A stretch of 16,246 nucleotides of DNA from an uncultured Oscillibacter sp. Lineage in GTDB: Bacteria > Bacillota > Clostridia > Oscillospirales > Oscillospiraceae. Under the pieces are notes generated by a model. It had not been told where the DNA came from. It saw nothing but the letters and a program-made list of their open reading frames with translations, and made no database searches. The DNA is taken from assembly GCA_900550685.1 (NCBI GenBank), contig URTS01000030.1, forward strand, positions 1 through 16,246. Direction: 5' to 3'. The position numbers and the translations under genes were made by a program. Position 1 is the stretch's first letter. Each line of letters opens with the position of its first letter. Shown in pieces: positions 8,912 to 15,570 of the stretch.

Positions 8912-9817
8912 ATGTGCCGTGAAAAAAAAGAGACGGCCCATTACCATCTCCCCGGCCTGTTTGAGTTTTATGACCTCTACAAGCTGTTTCTGCCCCTCTT
9001 TTATGAGCACCGGGACTACTTTTACGACTGGTGCGATATCGGCTCCATCTACGGCGCTCCGGCGGACTGCATCTGGGGCGGCGGCCGGGTGGGGTCCGGT
9101 GAGCAGGACCCCCGGGAGGTCCTGGCGCTGACGCAGACATACGGCATCTCCGTCCGCCTGACCTTCAGCAACTCCCTGCTGCGGGAGGAGCATCTTGCGG
9201 ACCCCAGGTGCAACGCCCTGTGCCGCCTGTTCAGCGAAACCGGGGGAAACGGTGTGATCCTCCATTCGGACCTGCTGCTGGACTATCTGAAGCGAACCTA
9301 TCCCAAGCTCTATTTCGTCTCCTCCACCACCAAGGTCCTGACGGATTTTGACCAGTGCAGGCAGGAGGCGGAGCGGGCGGATTTCCGGTACGTGGTGCCG
9401 GATTTCCGGTTGAACAAAGCCTTTGACCGATTGCAGGCCCTGCCTGACCGGCTGAAAGACAAGCTGGAATTTCTCTGCAACGAGTGCTGCTGGCCCGGGT
9501 GCCGGGACCGGAAGGCCTGCTACGAGGCGGTGAGCCGGAAGAATCTGGGGGAAAGCGGCCCGGAGCACCGCTGCGCCGCGCCGGAGGCCCAGGGGGGCTA
9601 CCGGTTTTCCAAGGCTATGGAAAATCCCGCCTTCATCGGCATCCATGACATCCAGCATACCTATCTGCCCATGGGCTTTTCCAACTTCAAAATCGAGGGG
9701 CGGGAACTGGGCAGCGCCCTGATTTTAGAATTTCTCCTCTACTACATGACAAAGCCGGAGCACCAGCTGCGGGTCCGGGAGGCCATCTACCTGGACAACA
9801 TGCTGGACCTGTTCTGA
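8912..9817 (+). CDS. Cysteine-cluster protein resembling U32-family TIM-barrel enzymes
   Basis: A 301-residue soluble protein I cannot name from sequence. Parts look like the U32 (collagenase-like/RlhA-TrhP-UbiU/V) fold. VILHSDLLLDYLKRTYPKLY (115-134) then FVSSTTKVL resembles the U32 strand-helix-strand ending in a His/Ser-Ser-Thr segment. The C-terminal FKIEGR (259-264) matches the FKIEGR motif of U32 proteins. Between them is a dense cysteine group: Cys189, 192, 193, 197, 203 and 221. It is compatible with an Fe-S or zinc site, but its spacing differs from the canonical four-Cys U32 pattern. It starts 5 nt after tex, with only weak ribosome-site sequence, so coupled translation is likely. 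A strong terminator follows. The U32 relationship and any RNA-modification role are inference. Confidence 0.7.
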   Translation: MCREKKETAHYHLPGLFEFYDLYKLFLPLFYEHRDYFYDWCDIGSIYGAPADCIWGGGRVGSGEQDPREVLALTQTYGISVRLTFSNSLLREEHLADPRCNALCRLFSETGGNGVILHSDLLLDYLKRTYPKLYFVSSTTKVLTDFDQCRQEAERADFRYVVPDFRLNKAFDRLQALPDRLKDKLEFLCNECCWPGCRDRKACYEAVSRKNLGESGPEHRCAAPEAQGGYRFSKAMENPAFIGIHDIQHTYLPMGFSNFKIEGRELGSALILEFLLYYMTKPEHQLRVREAIYLDNMLDLF

Positions 9818-9823
9818 CCATAA

Positions 9824-9858
9824 AAAAGCGCCCTCTGCAGACCGCAGAGGGCGCTTTT
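9824..9858. terminator. Bidirectional terminator between the Cys-cluster gene and the MATE gene
   Basis: A perfect 15-bp stem, 9824-9838 with 9844-9858, a 5-nt AGACC loop, T-rich on the right arm and A-rich on the left. It lies between two converging genes ending at 9817 and 9863, so both strands are probably terminated here. Confidence 0.93.
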
Positions 9859-9862
9859 CATT

Positions 9863-11197
9863 TCAGACAGACGCGTGGGCGTGGGCCTCCTCCCGCCGGA
9901 GAAACTGGCGGTAGCACACCAGGCCGCCCAGGGTGGTCAGGACCTCCGTAATGGGAAAGGTCATCCAGAAGGTGTGAAGCCCCCATTGGGCCAGCAGCCA
10001 GCCCAGGGGCACAAACAAGATCACCGTCCGCAGGATCGTCAGGAAGGAGCTTTTCAGGGCATAGCCGGTGGCCTGGAAAAGCACCGGGAACATCTGGGCC
10101 GTGACCATGGGCAGAAAGCTGGGACCGATCCACCGGAAGGCATAGACGCCGATGGAGATGACCGCCGGGTCCCGGGAAAACACGTGGAGCATCTGGCCGG
10201 GGATGACCTCAAAGCACAGCGTGCCAACAGACATAAGGACCATGCCGAAAATCACGGATTCCCACAGGGTCTTGCGGCAGCGGGCCAGGTCCCCGGCGGC
10301 GTAGTTATAGCTGATGACCGGCACGACGCAGGTCTGCATGGCCCCCAGGGGGATGAAGAAAATGGTCTGCCACTTGTAGTAAAGGCCCAGAGCCGTGACA
10401 GCCTGGTCGGAAAAGGTGCTGAGGATCAGGTTCAGCCCCAGAATATAGAACGTATAGGTGGACTGCATCAGAATGTTGGGGATTCCCAGCCGGTAGATCC
10501 GCCGCACCAGGGAGGGGTACAGCTGCCGGGCAGGGGAGGGCCGAAAGCCGCCCCGGCAGACGAGGAGCGCCGCCACGATCTGTCCCGCCACGGTGGCGAT
10601 GGCCGCGCCGGCGATGCCCAGGGCGGGCAGGCCAAGCCAGCCGAAGATCAGCAAGGGGTCCAGCACGATGTTGGTGACGGCGCCGATGATCTGGGCCACC
10701 ATGGGCCGGTTCATATTGCCCTCCGCCTGGAGGACCTTGGTCCAGCCGCTTTCCAGGAACAATCCGATGCTGCACACGCAGACGATGCGGCCATAGATCA
10801 CCACCTGGCGGATGACCTCCTCCGACTGGGTGGACATCCGGGCGTAGGCAGGCATGATAAAATATGTGACCGCCGCAAACAGGGCCCACATGCCCAGAGC
10901 CAGGGGCATGCTGGTGCCTGCAATCTCATCTGCCTTTTTCTTGTCCTGGATGCCCAAAAAGTAGGCCATGGCGGTATTGATGCCCACGCCGGTGCCCACT
11001 GCCAGGGCGATCATCAGCAGCTGAAGGGGGTAGATGATGGACAGGGCCGTCAGGCCGTCGCCGGAGTAACGGCCCACGAAGAAACTGTCTACAATATTGT
11101 AAAGGGCCTGGATCAACTGAGCCAGCATCACCGGCGGCGCCAGCTTCAGCAGGATCCGGCTGATCCGTTCGGTCCCAAAAAAAGCACTGTCTATCAT
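9863..11197 (-). CDS. MATE-family multidrug/toxin efflux transporter
   Basis: A 444-residue membrane protein with two MatE halves and about twelve predicted membrane helices, typical of Na+- or H+-coupled MATE exporters (NorM/DinF type). The first helix region LAPPVMLAQLIQALYNIVDS (19-38) and FVGRYSGDGLTALSIIYPLQ (40-59) match the MATE start. The linker between halves falls near the FRPSPARQLYPSLVRR segment. The substrate cannot be predicted. The start at 11197 is supported by a GAGAGGG ribosome site about 8 nt upstream and by two candidate promoters on the minus strand. It is divergent from the tandem mgtC genes and shares a 261-nt intergenic region with them. Confidence 0.93.
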   Translation of the reverse strand: MIDSAFFGTERISRILLKLAPPVMLAQLIQALYNIVDSFFVGRYSGDGLTALSIIYPLQLLMIALAVGTGVGINTAMAYFLGIQDKKKADEIAGTSMPLALGMWALFAAVTYFIMPAYARMSTQSEEVIRQVVIYGRIVCVCSIGLFLESGWTKVLQAEGNMNRPMVAQIIGAVTNIVLDPLLIFGWLGLPALGIAGAAIATVAGQIVAALLVCRGGFRPSPARQLYPSLVRRIYRLGIPNILMQSTYTFYILGLNLILSTFSDQAVTALGLYYKWQTIFFIPLGAMQTCVVPVISYNYAAGDLARCRKTLWESVIFGMVLMSVGTLCFEVIPGQMLHVFSRDPAVISIGVYAFRWIGPSFLPMVTAQMFPVLFQATGYALKSSFLTILRTVILFVPLGWLLAQWGLHTFWMTFPITEVLTTLGGLVCYRQFLRREEAHAHASV

Positions 11198-11218
11198 AGC
11201 AGCGCCCTCTCTTTCTAT

Positions 11219-11246
11219 AGTATAAAGATATAAAGGTTTTTTTCAA
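11219..11246 (-). promoter_or_regulatory. Second candidate promoter for the MATE gene
   Basis: On the minus strand TTGAAA (complement of 11241-11246), a 16-nt spacer and TATACT (complement of 11219-11224). It is closer to the start codon than the consensus promoter at 11255-11282 and would give a transcript with a leader of about 15 nt. Confidence 0.45.
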
Positions 11247-11254
11247 GTAACTGC

Positions 11255-11282
11255 ATTATACACATGGCCGCTGAATTGTCAA
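11255..11282 (-). promoter_or_regulatory. Consensus promoter for the MATE gene
   Basis: On the minus strand a perfect TTGACA (complement of 11277-11282), a 16-nt spacer and a perfect TATAAT (complement of 11255-11260). The expected start is near 11248, leaving a leader of about 50 nt. Confidence 0.8.
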
Positions 11283-11340
11283 GATGGAAGATATCATCCG
11301 GTATTTTGGTAAACAGAGTGCACAAAAAGGTGGAATATAC

Positions 11341-11369
11341 TTGCTTAATTTTTGAAAGTGTTGTATACT
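11341..11369 (+). promoter_or_regulatory. Candidate promoter for the mgtC pair
   Basis: TTGCTT at 11341-11346, a 17-nt spacer and TATACT at 11364-11369. The -35 is weak. Transcription would begin near 11376, leaving a leader of about 83 nt before the first mgtC ATG. Confidence 0.5.
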
Positions 11370-11396
11370 AACGCAAACGTTTTCATCCGTTTCTCC

Positions 11397-11433
11397 CCAG
11401 TCTGGCACACTGGACCACGCCCTGCCCGCAGGG
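11397..11433 (+). promoter_or_regulatory. Two small hairpins in the mgtC leader
   Basis: CCAGT at 11397-11401 pairs with ACTGG at 11409-11413 around a 7-nt loop. CCCTG at 11420-11424 pairs with CAGGG at 11429-11433 around CCCG. An alternative pairing TGCCC (11423-11427) with GGGCA (11437-11441) would compete with the second. It is not a recognised riboswitch; a regulatory role is speculative. Confidence 0.3.
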
Positions 11434-11458
11434 TCCGGGCATCAAGAAGGAGTTCCTT

Positions 11459-12175
11459 ATGTTCAACTATTTGCGGGAACTGAATTTTGTTTCCGTAGCG
11501 CTGCGTCTGCTGCTGTCCGCCGTTATCGGTTTTTCCCTGGGCATGGAACGGGGCCGCAAGCACCGTCCCGCCGGGTGCCGCACCTACATGCTGGTGTGCA
11601 TGGGGGCCACGCTGACGCTGCTGCTGAGCCAATACGAATATTACATGCTGACCCATGACTGGTACGATCTTGCGTTGGAGGTGGGCATCCGCACGGATGT
11701 CTCCCGCTTCGGTGCCCAGGTCATCAACGGCGTGGGCTTCCTGGGCGCCGGCACCATTCTGGTCACCGGACGCCGGGAGGTAAAGGGGCTCACCACCGCG
11801 GCAGGATTGTGGGCCTCAGCCTGTATGGGCCTGGCCATCGGCGCGGGCTTTTACGAGTGCGTCGTGCTGGGAACGGTGCTGATCTTCCTCTCCATGCGCT
11901 ACCTCCCCTCCATCGAAAACAGGATGGTGGAGCGGGCTCCTTTTCTGAACATTTACGTGGAATTTGAGTCTCTGGACAACATCGGCCTCATCATCAGCCG
12001 CATCAAAGAGAAAAACTCCCAGATCCTGGACGTGGAGATCGACCACGGCAGGGGAGAGGGGTCCGGCAATCCCAGCGCCGTATTCTCCCTGCGGCTGCCC
12101 AAGCACCAGCCCCACGCGGACGTACTGGTCTCCGTGGCAGGTCTGGAATGTGTATACACCGTGGAAGAATTTTAA
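11459..12175 (+). CDS. mgtC: MgtC/SapB-family membrane protein, first of tandem pair
   Basis: A 238-residue MgtC-family protein. The hydrophobic N-terminal half carries family motifs RPAGCRTYML (36-45), GVGFLGAGTILVTGRREVKGLTTAAGLWASA read across 91-121, and about four to five membrane helices. Residues from about 160 form a soluble ACT-like C-terminal domain (LNIYVEFESLDNIGLIISRI onward). MgtC proteins in pathogens support survival at low Mg2+ and in macrophages and act on the F-type ATPase; in commensal Firmicutes the role is unclear. AAGGAG (11447-11452) lies 6 nt before the ATG. The second paralogue starts 15 nt after the stop. Calling it MgtC rather than another SapB-like protein rests on family motifs only. 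Confidence 0.88.
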   Translation: MFNYLRELNFVSVALRLLLSAVIGFSLGMERGRKHRPAGCRTYMLVCMGATLTLLLSQYEYYMLTHDWYDLALEVGIRTDVSRFGAQVINGVGFLGAGTILVTGRREVKGLTTAAGLWASACMGLAIGAGFYECVVLGTVLIFLSMRYLPSIENRMVERAPFLNIYVEFESLDNIGLIISRIKEKNSQILDVEIDHGRGEGSGNPSAVFSLRLPKHQPHADVLVSVAGLECVYTVEEF

Positions 12176-12190
12176 GGAGGAGGGGAAACT

Positions 12191-12883
12191 ATGCTGCCTG
12201 TTTTCGACGGCCTGCGGACTGTGACCCTGGCCTCTGTAACGGTGCGGATGCTGCTGGCGGTGCTCTGCGGCGGCATCATCGGCATTGAGCGGGCCTATAA
12301 ACGCCGCCCTGCCGGGTTCCGCACCCACATTCTCATCTGTCTCGGCGCGGCCATCACCACCCTGACCAGCCAGTACCTGTACCTGAATCTTCACTATTAC
12401 ACCGACATGGCCCGGCTGGGAGCCCAGGTGGTGGCGGGCATCGGCTTCATCGGTGCCGGAACCATCGTGGTCACCCGGCAGCAGCGGGTGAAGGGCCTCA
12501 CCACGGCGGCGGGCCTGTGGGCCTCTGCCATCATCGGCCTGACCATCGGCGGCGGGTTCTACGAGGGGGCCCTGCTGGCCACGGCCCTGGTGTTCTTCGC
12601 GGAATCCGTCCTCTCCCGGCTGGAATACCGGATGCTGGACCACGTGCCGGAGATCAACCTCTATATGGAGTACGCCGACAAATCCTCCCTGGAGGAGGTC
12701 CTGCGGCTGTTCCGGGAAAACCGGGTCTCTTTGCAGGACATGGAGATCACCCGCACTTCCGGCAACGAAAACCACAACGCCTGCGCCATTTTCTCCCTGC
12801 GGTTCAGCAAGGGCGCCTCCGTGGACGATCTGCTGACCCAGGTCACCCGAATCGACGGCGTGGTGTCCGTCCAGGAGCTGTAA
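12191..12883 (+). CDS. mgtC: MgtC/SapB-family membrane protein, second of tandem pair
   Basis: A 230-residue paralogue of the gene just upstream, with the same design. Motifs are IERAYKRRPAGFRTHI (32-47), LGAQVVAGIGFIGAGTIVV (76-94) and VKGLTTAAGLWASA (100-113). A soluble ACT-like tail runs from about residue 152. The N-terminal motif (GGIIGIER) is closer to the usual MgtC form than that of its neighbour (GFSLGMER), and the two tails differ widely, so the duplication is probably old. Its ribosome site AAGGAGG (12174-12180) overlaps the upstream TAA, so the pair is surely co-transcribed and perhaps translationally coupled. The two could form a hetero-oligomer (inference). Two hairpins follow the stop. 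Confidence 0.88.
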   Translation: MLPVFDGLRTVTLASVTVRMLLAVLCGGIIGIERAYKRRPAGFRTHILICLGAAITTLTSQYLYLNLHYYTDMARLGAQVVAGIGFIGAGTIVVTRQQRVKGLTTAAGLWASAIIGLTIGGGFYEGALLATALVFFAESVLSRLEYRMLDHVPEINLYMEYADKSSLEEVLRLFRENRVSLQDMEITRTSGNENHNACAIFSLRFSKGASVDDLLTQVTRIDGVVSVQEL

Positions 12884-12913
12884 GTTCCAGGAATTTTATT
12901 TGAAAAAATGATG

Positions 12914-12950
12914 AAAAGAGGCGTCTGATCAAATCAGACGCCTCTTTTTT
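12914..12950. terminator. Rho-independent terminator of the mgtC pair
   Basis: A perfect stem, 12914-12929 with 12933-12948, a 3-nt loop and a T run to 12950. On the minus strand the A-rich left arm also gives a T run, so it can back up termination of gyrA. Confidence 0.93.
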
Positions 12951-12954
12951 CCAC

Positions 12955-12980
12955 AAAGGACCGGCAAAAGCCGGTCCTTT
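12955..12980. terminator. Hairpin after gyrA, probable terminator
   Basis: A perfect 11-bp stem, 12955-12965 with 12970-12980, and an AAAA loop. It lies 20 nt beyond the gyrA stop on the minus strand. The sequence just after it on that strand is not a T run, but the second hairpin (12914-12950) follows at once, giving a tandem terminator. Confidence 0.7.
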
Positions 12981-13000
12981 GCTCTGTTTTAATCAGAAAT

Positions 13001-15550
13001 TCAGTTTTCCTCACCGGGGTTTTCCACCGGTGCGGAATTCTCCGGGGAAACCTCCACCGGCACTGCCGGGACCGGCTCCGCCGTGTCCTCATGCTCTGCC
13101 AGAGCCATGGAGATGACCCGGTCGCCCTCTTCCTTGAAGCGCATGACGATGACGCCCTGGGTGGCACGGCTGGCGGTCTCTTTGATGCTCTCCACCGGGG
13201 TACGGATCAGGATGCCGGACTGGGTCACCAGCAGCAGGTCCTCGCTGCCGTCCACCACCTTGACGCTGACGATCTTGCCGGTCTTGTCGGTGATCTGGTA
13301 GTTCTTGATGCCCAGGCCGCCACGGTTGGTGACTCGGTATTCCTCCACGGGGGTCCGCTTGCCGTAGCCCTTTTCCGTGATGGTCAGGACGCTCTTGCCC
13401 GCCTGGGCCCGTGCGGCACCCACCACGTAGTCGCCCTCCCGGAGCTTGATGCCCCGGACACCCACGGCGGCGCGGCCCATGGGACGGACGTCATTCTCGT
13501 CAAACACGGCGGCCATGCCGTCATGGGTGGCAATGAGGATCTTCTGGCTGCCGTCGGTCTCCCGGACGGATACCAACTCATCCCCCTCGTCCATGGTCAA
13601 GGCCCGGATGCCGTTGTTCCGCAGGTTCTTCAAAGTCTCCACCGGCAGGCGCTTCACGGTGCCGTTCCGGGTGACCATCATCAGATACAGGTGATCCTCG
13701 CCCATCTCCCGGAAATGGAGCATGGTCTGGACCCGCTCGCCCTGCTCAATCTGCAGGATGTTGATGAGGTTGGTGCCCTTGGCGGTCTTGCCGGACTCGG
13801 GGATCTGATAGCCCTTCTTCCGGTAGACCTTGCCGGTGTCGGTGAAGAAGAGGATATAGTCATGGGTGGAGGCGGTGAACACATCCACCACCGTGTCCTC
13901 TTCCCGGGTGGTAATGCCCTTCTTGCCCATGCCGCCCTTGGACTGGGCGGTATATTCGCTGACAGGGGTCCGCTTGATGTAGCCGGCCTCCGTCAGGGTA
14001 AAGACGCACTGCTCCTCTTCAATGAGGTCCTCAATGTCGATCTCATCCTCCACGTCCTGGATCTCGGTCTTGCGGTCATCGCCGAACTTGTCGGCAATGG
14101 CGGTCAGCTCCTCCTTCAGGATCTGGCGCACCAGGCCGTCGTCGGACAGGACCCGGTTGAAGTAGGCGATCTTCTCCTCCAGCTCCTTGTACTCATTTTC
14201 CAGCTTCTCCCGGTCCAGGCCCTGCAATGCTTTCAGGCGCATATCCAGAATGGCCTGGGCCTGGATATCGTCCAGGCCGAAGCGGCTCATCAGGTTTTCC
14301 TTGGCGTTGTCGTAGCTGGTGCGGATGATCTTGATGACCTCGTCGATATTGTCCTGGGCGATCAGCAGGCCCTCCAGCAGGTGGGCCCGCTCCTGGGCCT
14401 TTTTCAGGTCGTACTTTGTCCGGCGGATGATGATCTCTTCCTGGAAGTTCAGGTACTCGTCAATGATGTGCCGCAGAGACAGGATCTTGGGCTGGTGCTG
14501 GTTGTCCACCAGGGCAAGCATGTTCACGGCGAAGGAGACCTGCAGCTGGGTCTGGTTGAACAGGCGGTTCAGCACCACCTGGGGATTGGCGTCCCGCTTC
14601 AAATCGATGACGATGCGCATACCGTTGCGGTCGGACTCGTCCTGAATGTTGGAGATGCCCTCCAGACGCTTGTCCTCCACCTGGTCCGCCATGCTCTTGA
14701 TGAGCATCCGCTTGTTCACCTGGTAAGGAAGCTCGGTGATAACGATGCGGGTGCGGTCATGGCCAAACTCCTCAAATTCATGCCGGGCCCGGACCACGAT
14801 GCGGCCCCGGCCAGTGGCATAGGCCGCCCGGATGCCGGACCGGCCCATGATGATGCCCTTGGTAGGGAAGTCCGGTCCCTTGATGTGCTCCATCAGGTCG
14901 GACAGGGAGGCGTTGGGATCGTCCAGCACGCAGATACAGGCGCCGATGACCTCCCGCAGGTTGTGGGGCGGGATGTTGGTGGCCATGCCAACGGCAATGC
15001 CGCTGGAGCCGTTGACCAGCAGGTTGGGGAACCGGGCGGGAAGGACCCGGGGCTCTTTCCGGCTCTCGTCGAAGTTGGGGTCCCAGTCCACAGTATCCTT
15101 TTCGATGTCCCGGAGCATTTCGTCGGAGATCTTGCTCAGACGGGCCTCGGTGTAACGGTAGGCTGCCGGGGGGTCGCCATCCACGGAGCCGAAGTTGCCG
15201 TGGCCGTCCACCAGCATGTAGCGCATGGAGAAATCCTGGGCCAGGCGGACCAGTGCGTCGTAAACAGAGGCGTCGCCGTGGGGATGGTACCGGCCCAGCA
15301 CGTCGCCCACGCAGGTGGCGGACTTTTTGAAGGGCTTGTCGCTTGTCAGGTTGTCCTCATACATGGCGTAGAGGATCCGGCGGTGCACCGGCTTCAGGCC
15401 GTCCCGCACATCCGGCAGGGCGCGGCCCACGATGACGCTCATGGCGTACTCAATATAGGAGTTCTCCATCTCCGGCACCAGGGGAGACTCCACGATATGC
15501 TGATTCGGATACCGAATTTCTTCGGGATCGTACTGCGGTTTTTTACTCAT
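13001..15550 (-). CDS. gyrA: DNA gyrase subunit A
   Basis: An 849-residue breakage-reunion subunit of type IIA topoisomerase, which with GyrB introduces negative supercoils. The N-terminal domain shows PDVRDGLKPVHRRILYAM (46-63), the quinolone region HPHGDASVYDALVRLAQ (89-105) and the catalytic Arg132-Tyr133 in AAYRYTEARL. The coiled coil lies near 355-500, and a six-blade pinwheel C-terminal domain runs from about 512. The last 30 residues are an acidic Pro/Glu tail. Two details stand out. The position matching E. coli Ser83 is Ala94, as in mycobacteria. The GyrA box (residues 536-542) reads QSKGGMG rather than QRRGG[KR]G. AAGGAGG lies 7 nt before the ATG. The gene follows gyrB by 20 nt and is probably co-transcribed with it. 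ParC is less likely given the gyrB partner. Confidence 0.93.
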   Translation of the reverse strand: MSKKPQYDPEEIRYPNQHIVESPLVPEMENSYIEYAMSVIVGRALPDVRDGLKPVHRRILYAMYEDNLTSDKPFKKSATCVGDVLGRYHPHGDASVYDALVRLAQDFSMRYMLVDGHGNFGSVDGDPPAAYRYTEARLSKISDEMLRDIEKDTVDWDPNFDESRKEPRVLPARFPNLLVNGSSGIAVGMATNIPPHNLREVIGACICVLDDPNASLSDLMEHIKGPDFPTKGIIMGRSGIRAAYATGRGRIVVRARHEFEEFGHDRTRIVITELPYQVNKRMLIKSMADQVEDKRLEGISNIQDESDRNGMRIVIDLKRDANPQVVLNRLFNQTQLQVSFAVNMLALVDNQHQPKILSLRHIIDEYLNFQEEIIIRRTKYDLKKAQERAHLLEGLLIAQDNIDEVIKIIRTSYDNAKENLMSRFGLDDIQAQAILDMRLKALQGLDREKLENEYKELEEKIAYFNRVLSDDGLVRQILKEELTAIADKFGDDRKTEIQDVEDEIDIEDLIEEEQCVFTLTEAGYIKRTPVSEYTAQSKGGMGKKGITTREEDTVVDVFTASTHDYILFFTDTGKVYRKKGYQIPESGKTAKGTNLINILQIEQGERVQTMLHFREMGEDHLYLMMVTRNGTVKRLPVETLKNLRNNGIRALTMDEGDELVSVRETDGSQKILIATHDGMAAVFDENDVRPMGRAAVGVRGIKLREGDYVVGAARAQAGKSVLTITEKGYGKRTPVEEYRVTNRGGLGIKNYQITDKTGKIVSVKVVDGSEDLLLVTQSGILIRTPVESIKETASRATQGVIVMRFKEEGDRVISMALAEHEDTAEPVPAVPVEVSPENSAPVENPGEEN

Positions 15551-15557
15551 TCTCTTT

Positions 15558-15564
15558 CCTCCTT
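15558..15564 (-). promoter_or_regulatory. Ribosome binding site of gyrA
   Basis: A perfect AAGGAGG on the minus strand, 7 nt before the gyrA ATG and within the 20-nt gap after the gyrB stop. It fixes the gyrA start at 15550. Confidence 0.88.
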
Positions 15565-15570
15565 GAGGGA

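Noticed and set aside
9875..11233. A 452-codon plus-strand frame opposite the MATE gene
   Set aside because: It is rich in Gly, Asp, His and Gln with no domain, and it overlaps the MATE promoter; the MATE reading is certain.
11286..11299. Imperfect dyad GGAAGATATCATCC between the MATE and mgtC promoters
   Set aside because: Only 14 bp with one mismatched pair and no second copy or neighbouring regulator gene; this could occur by chance in an AT-rich intergenic region.
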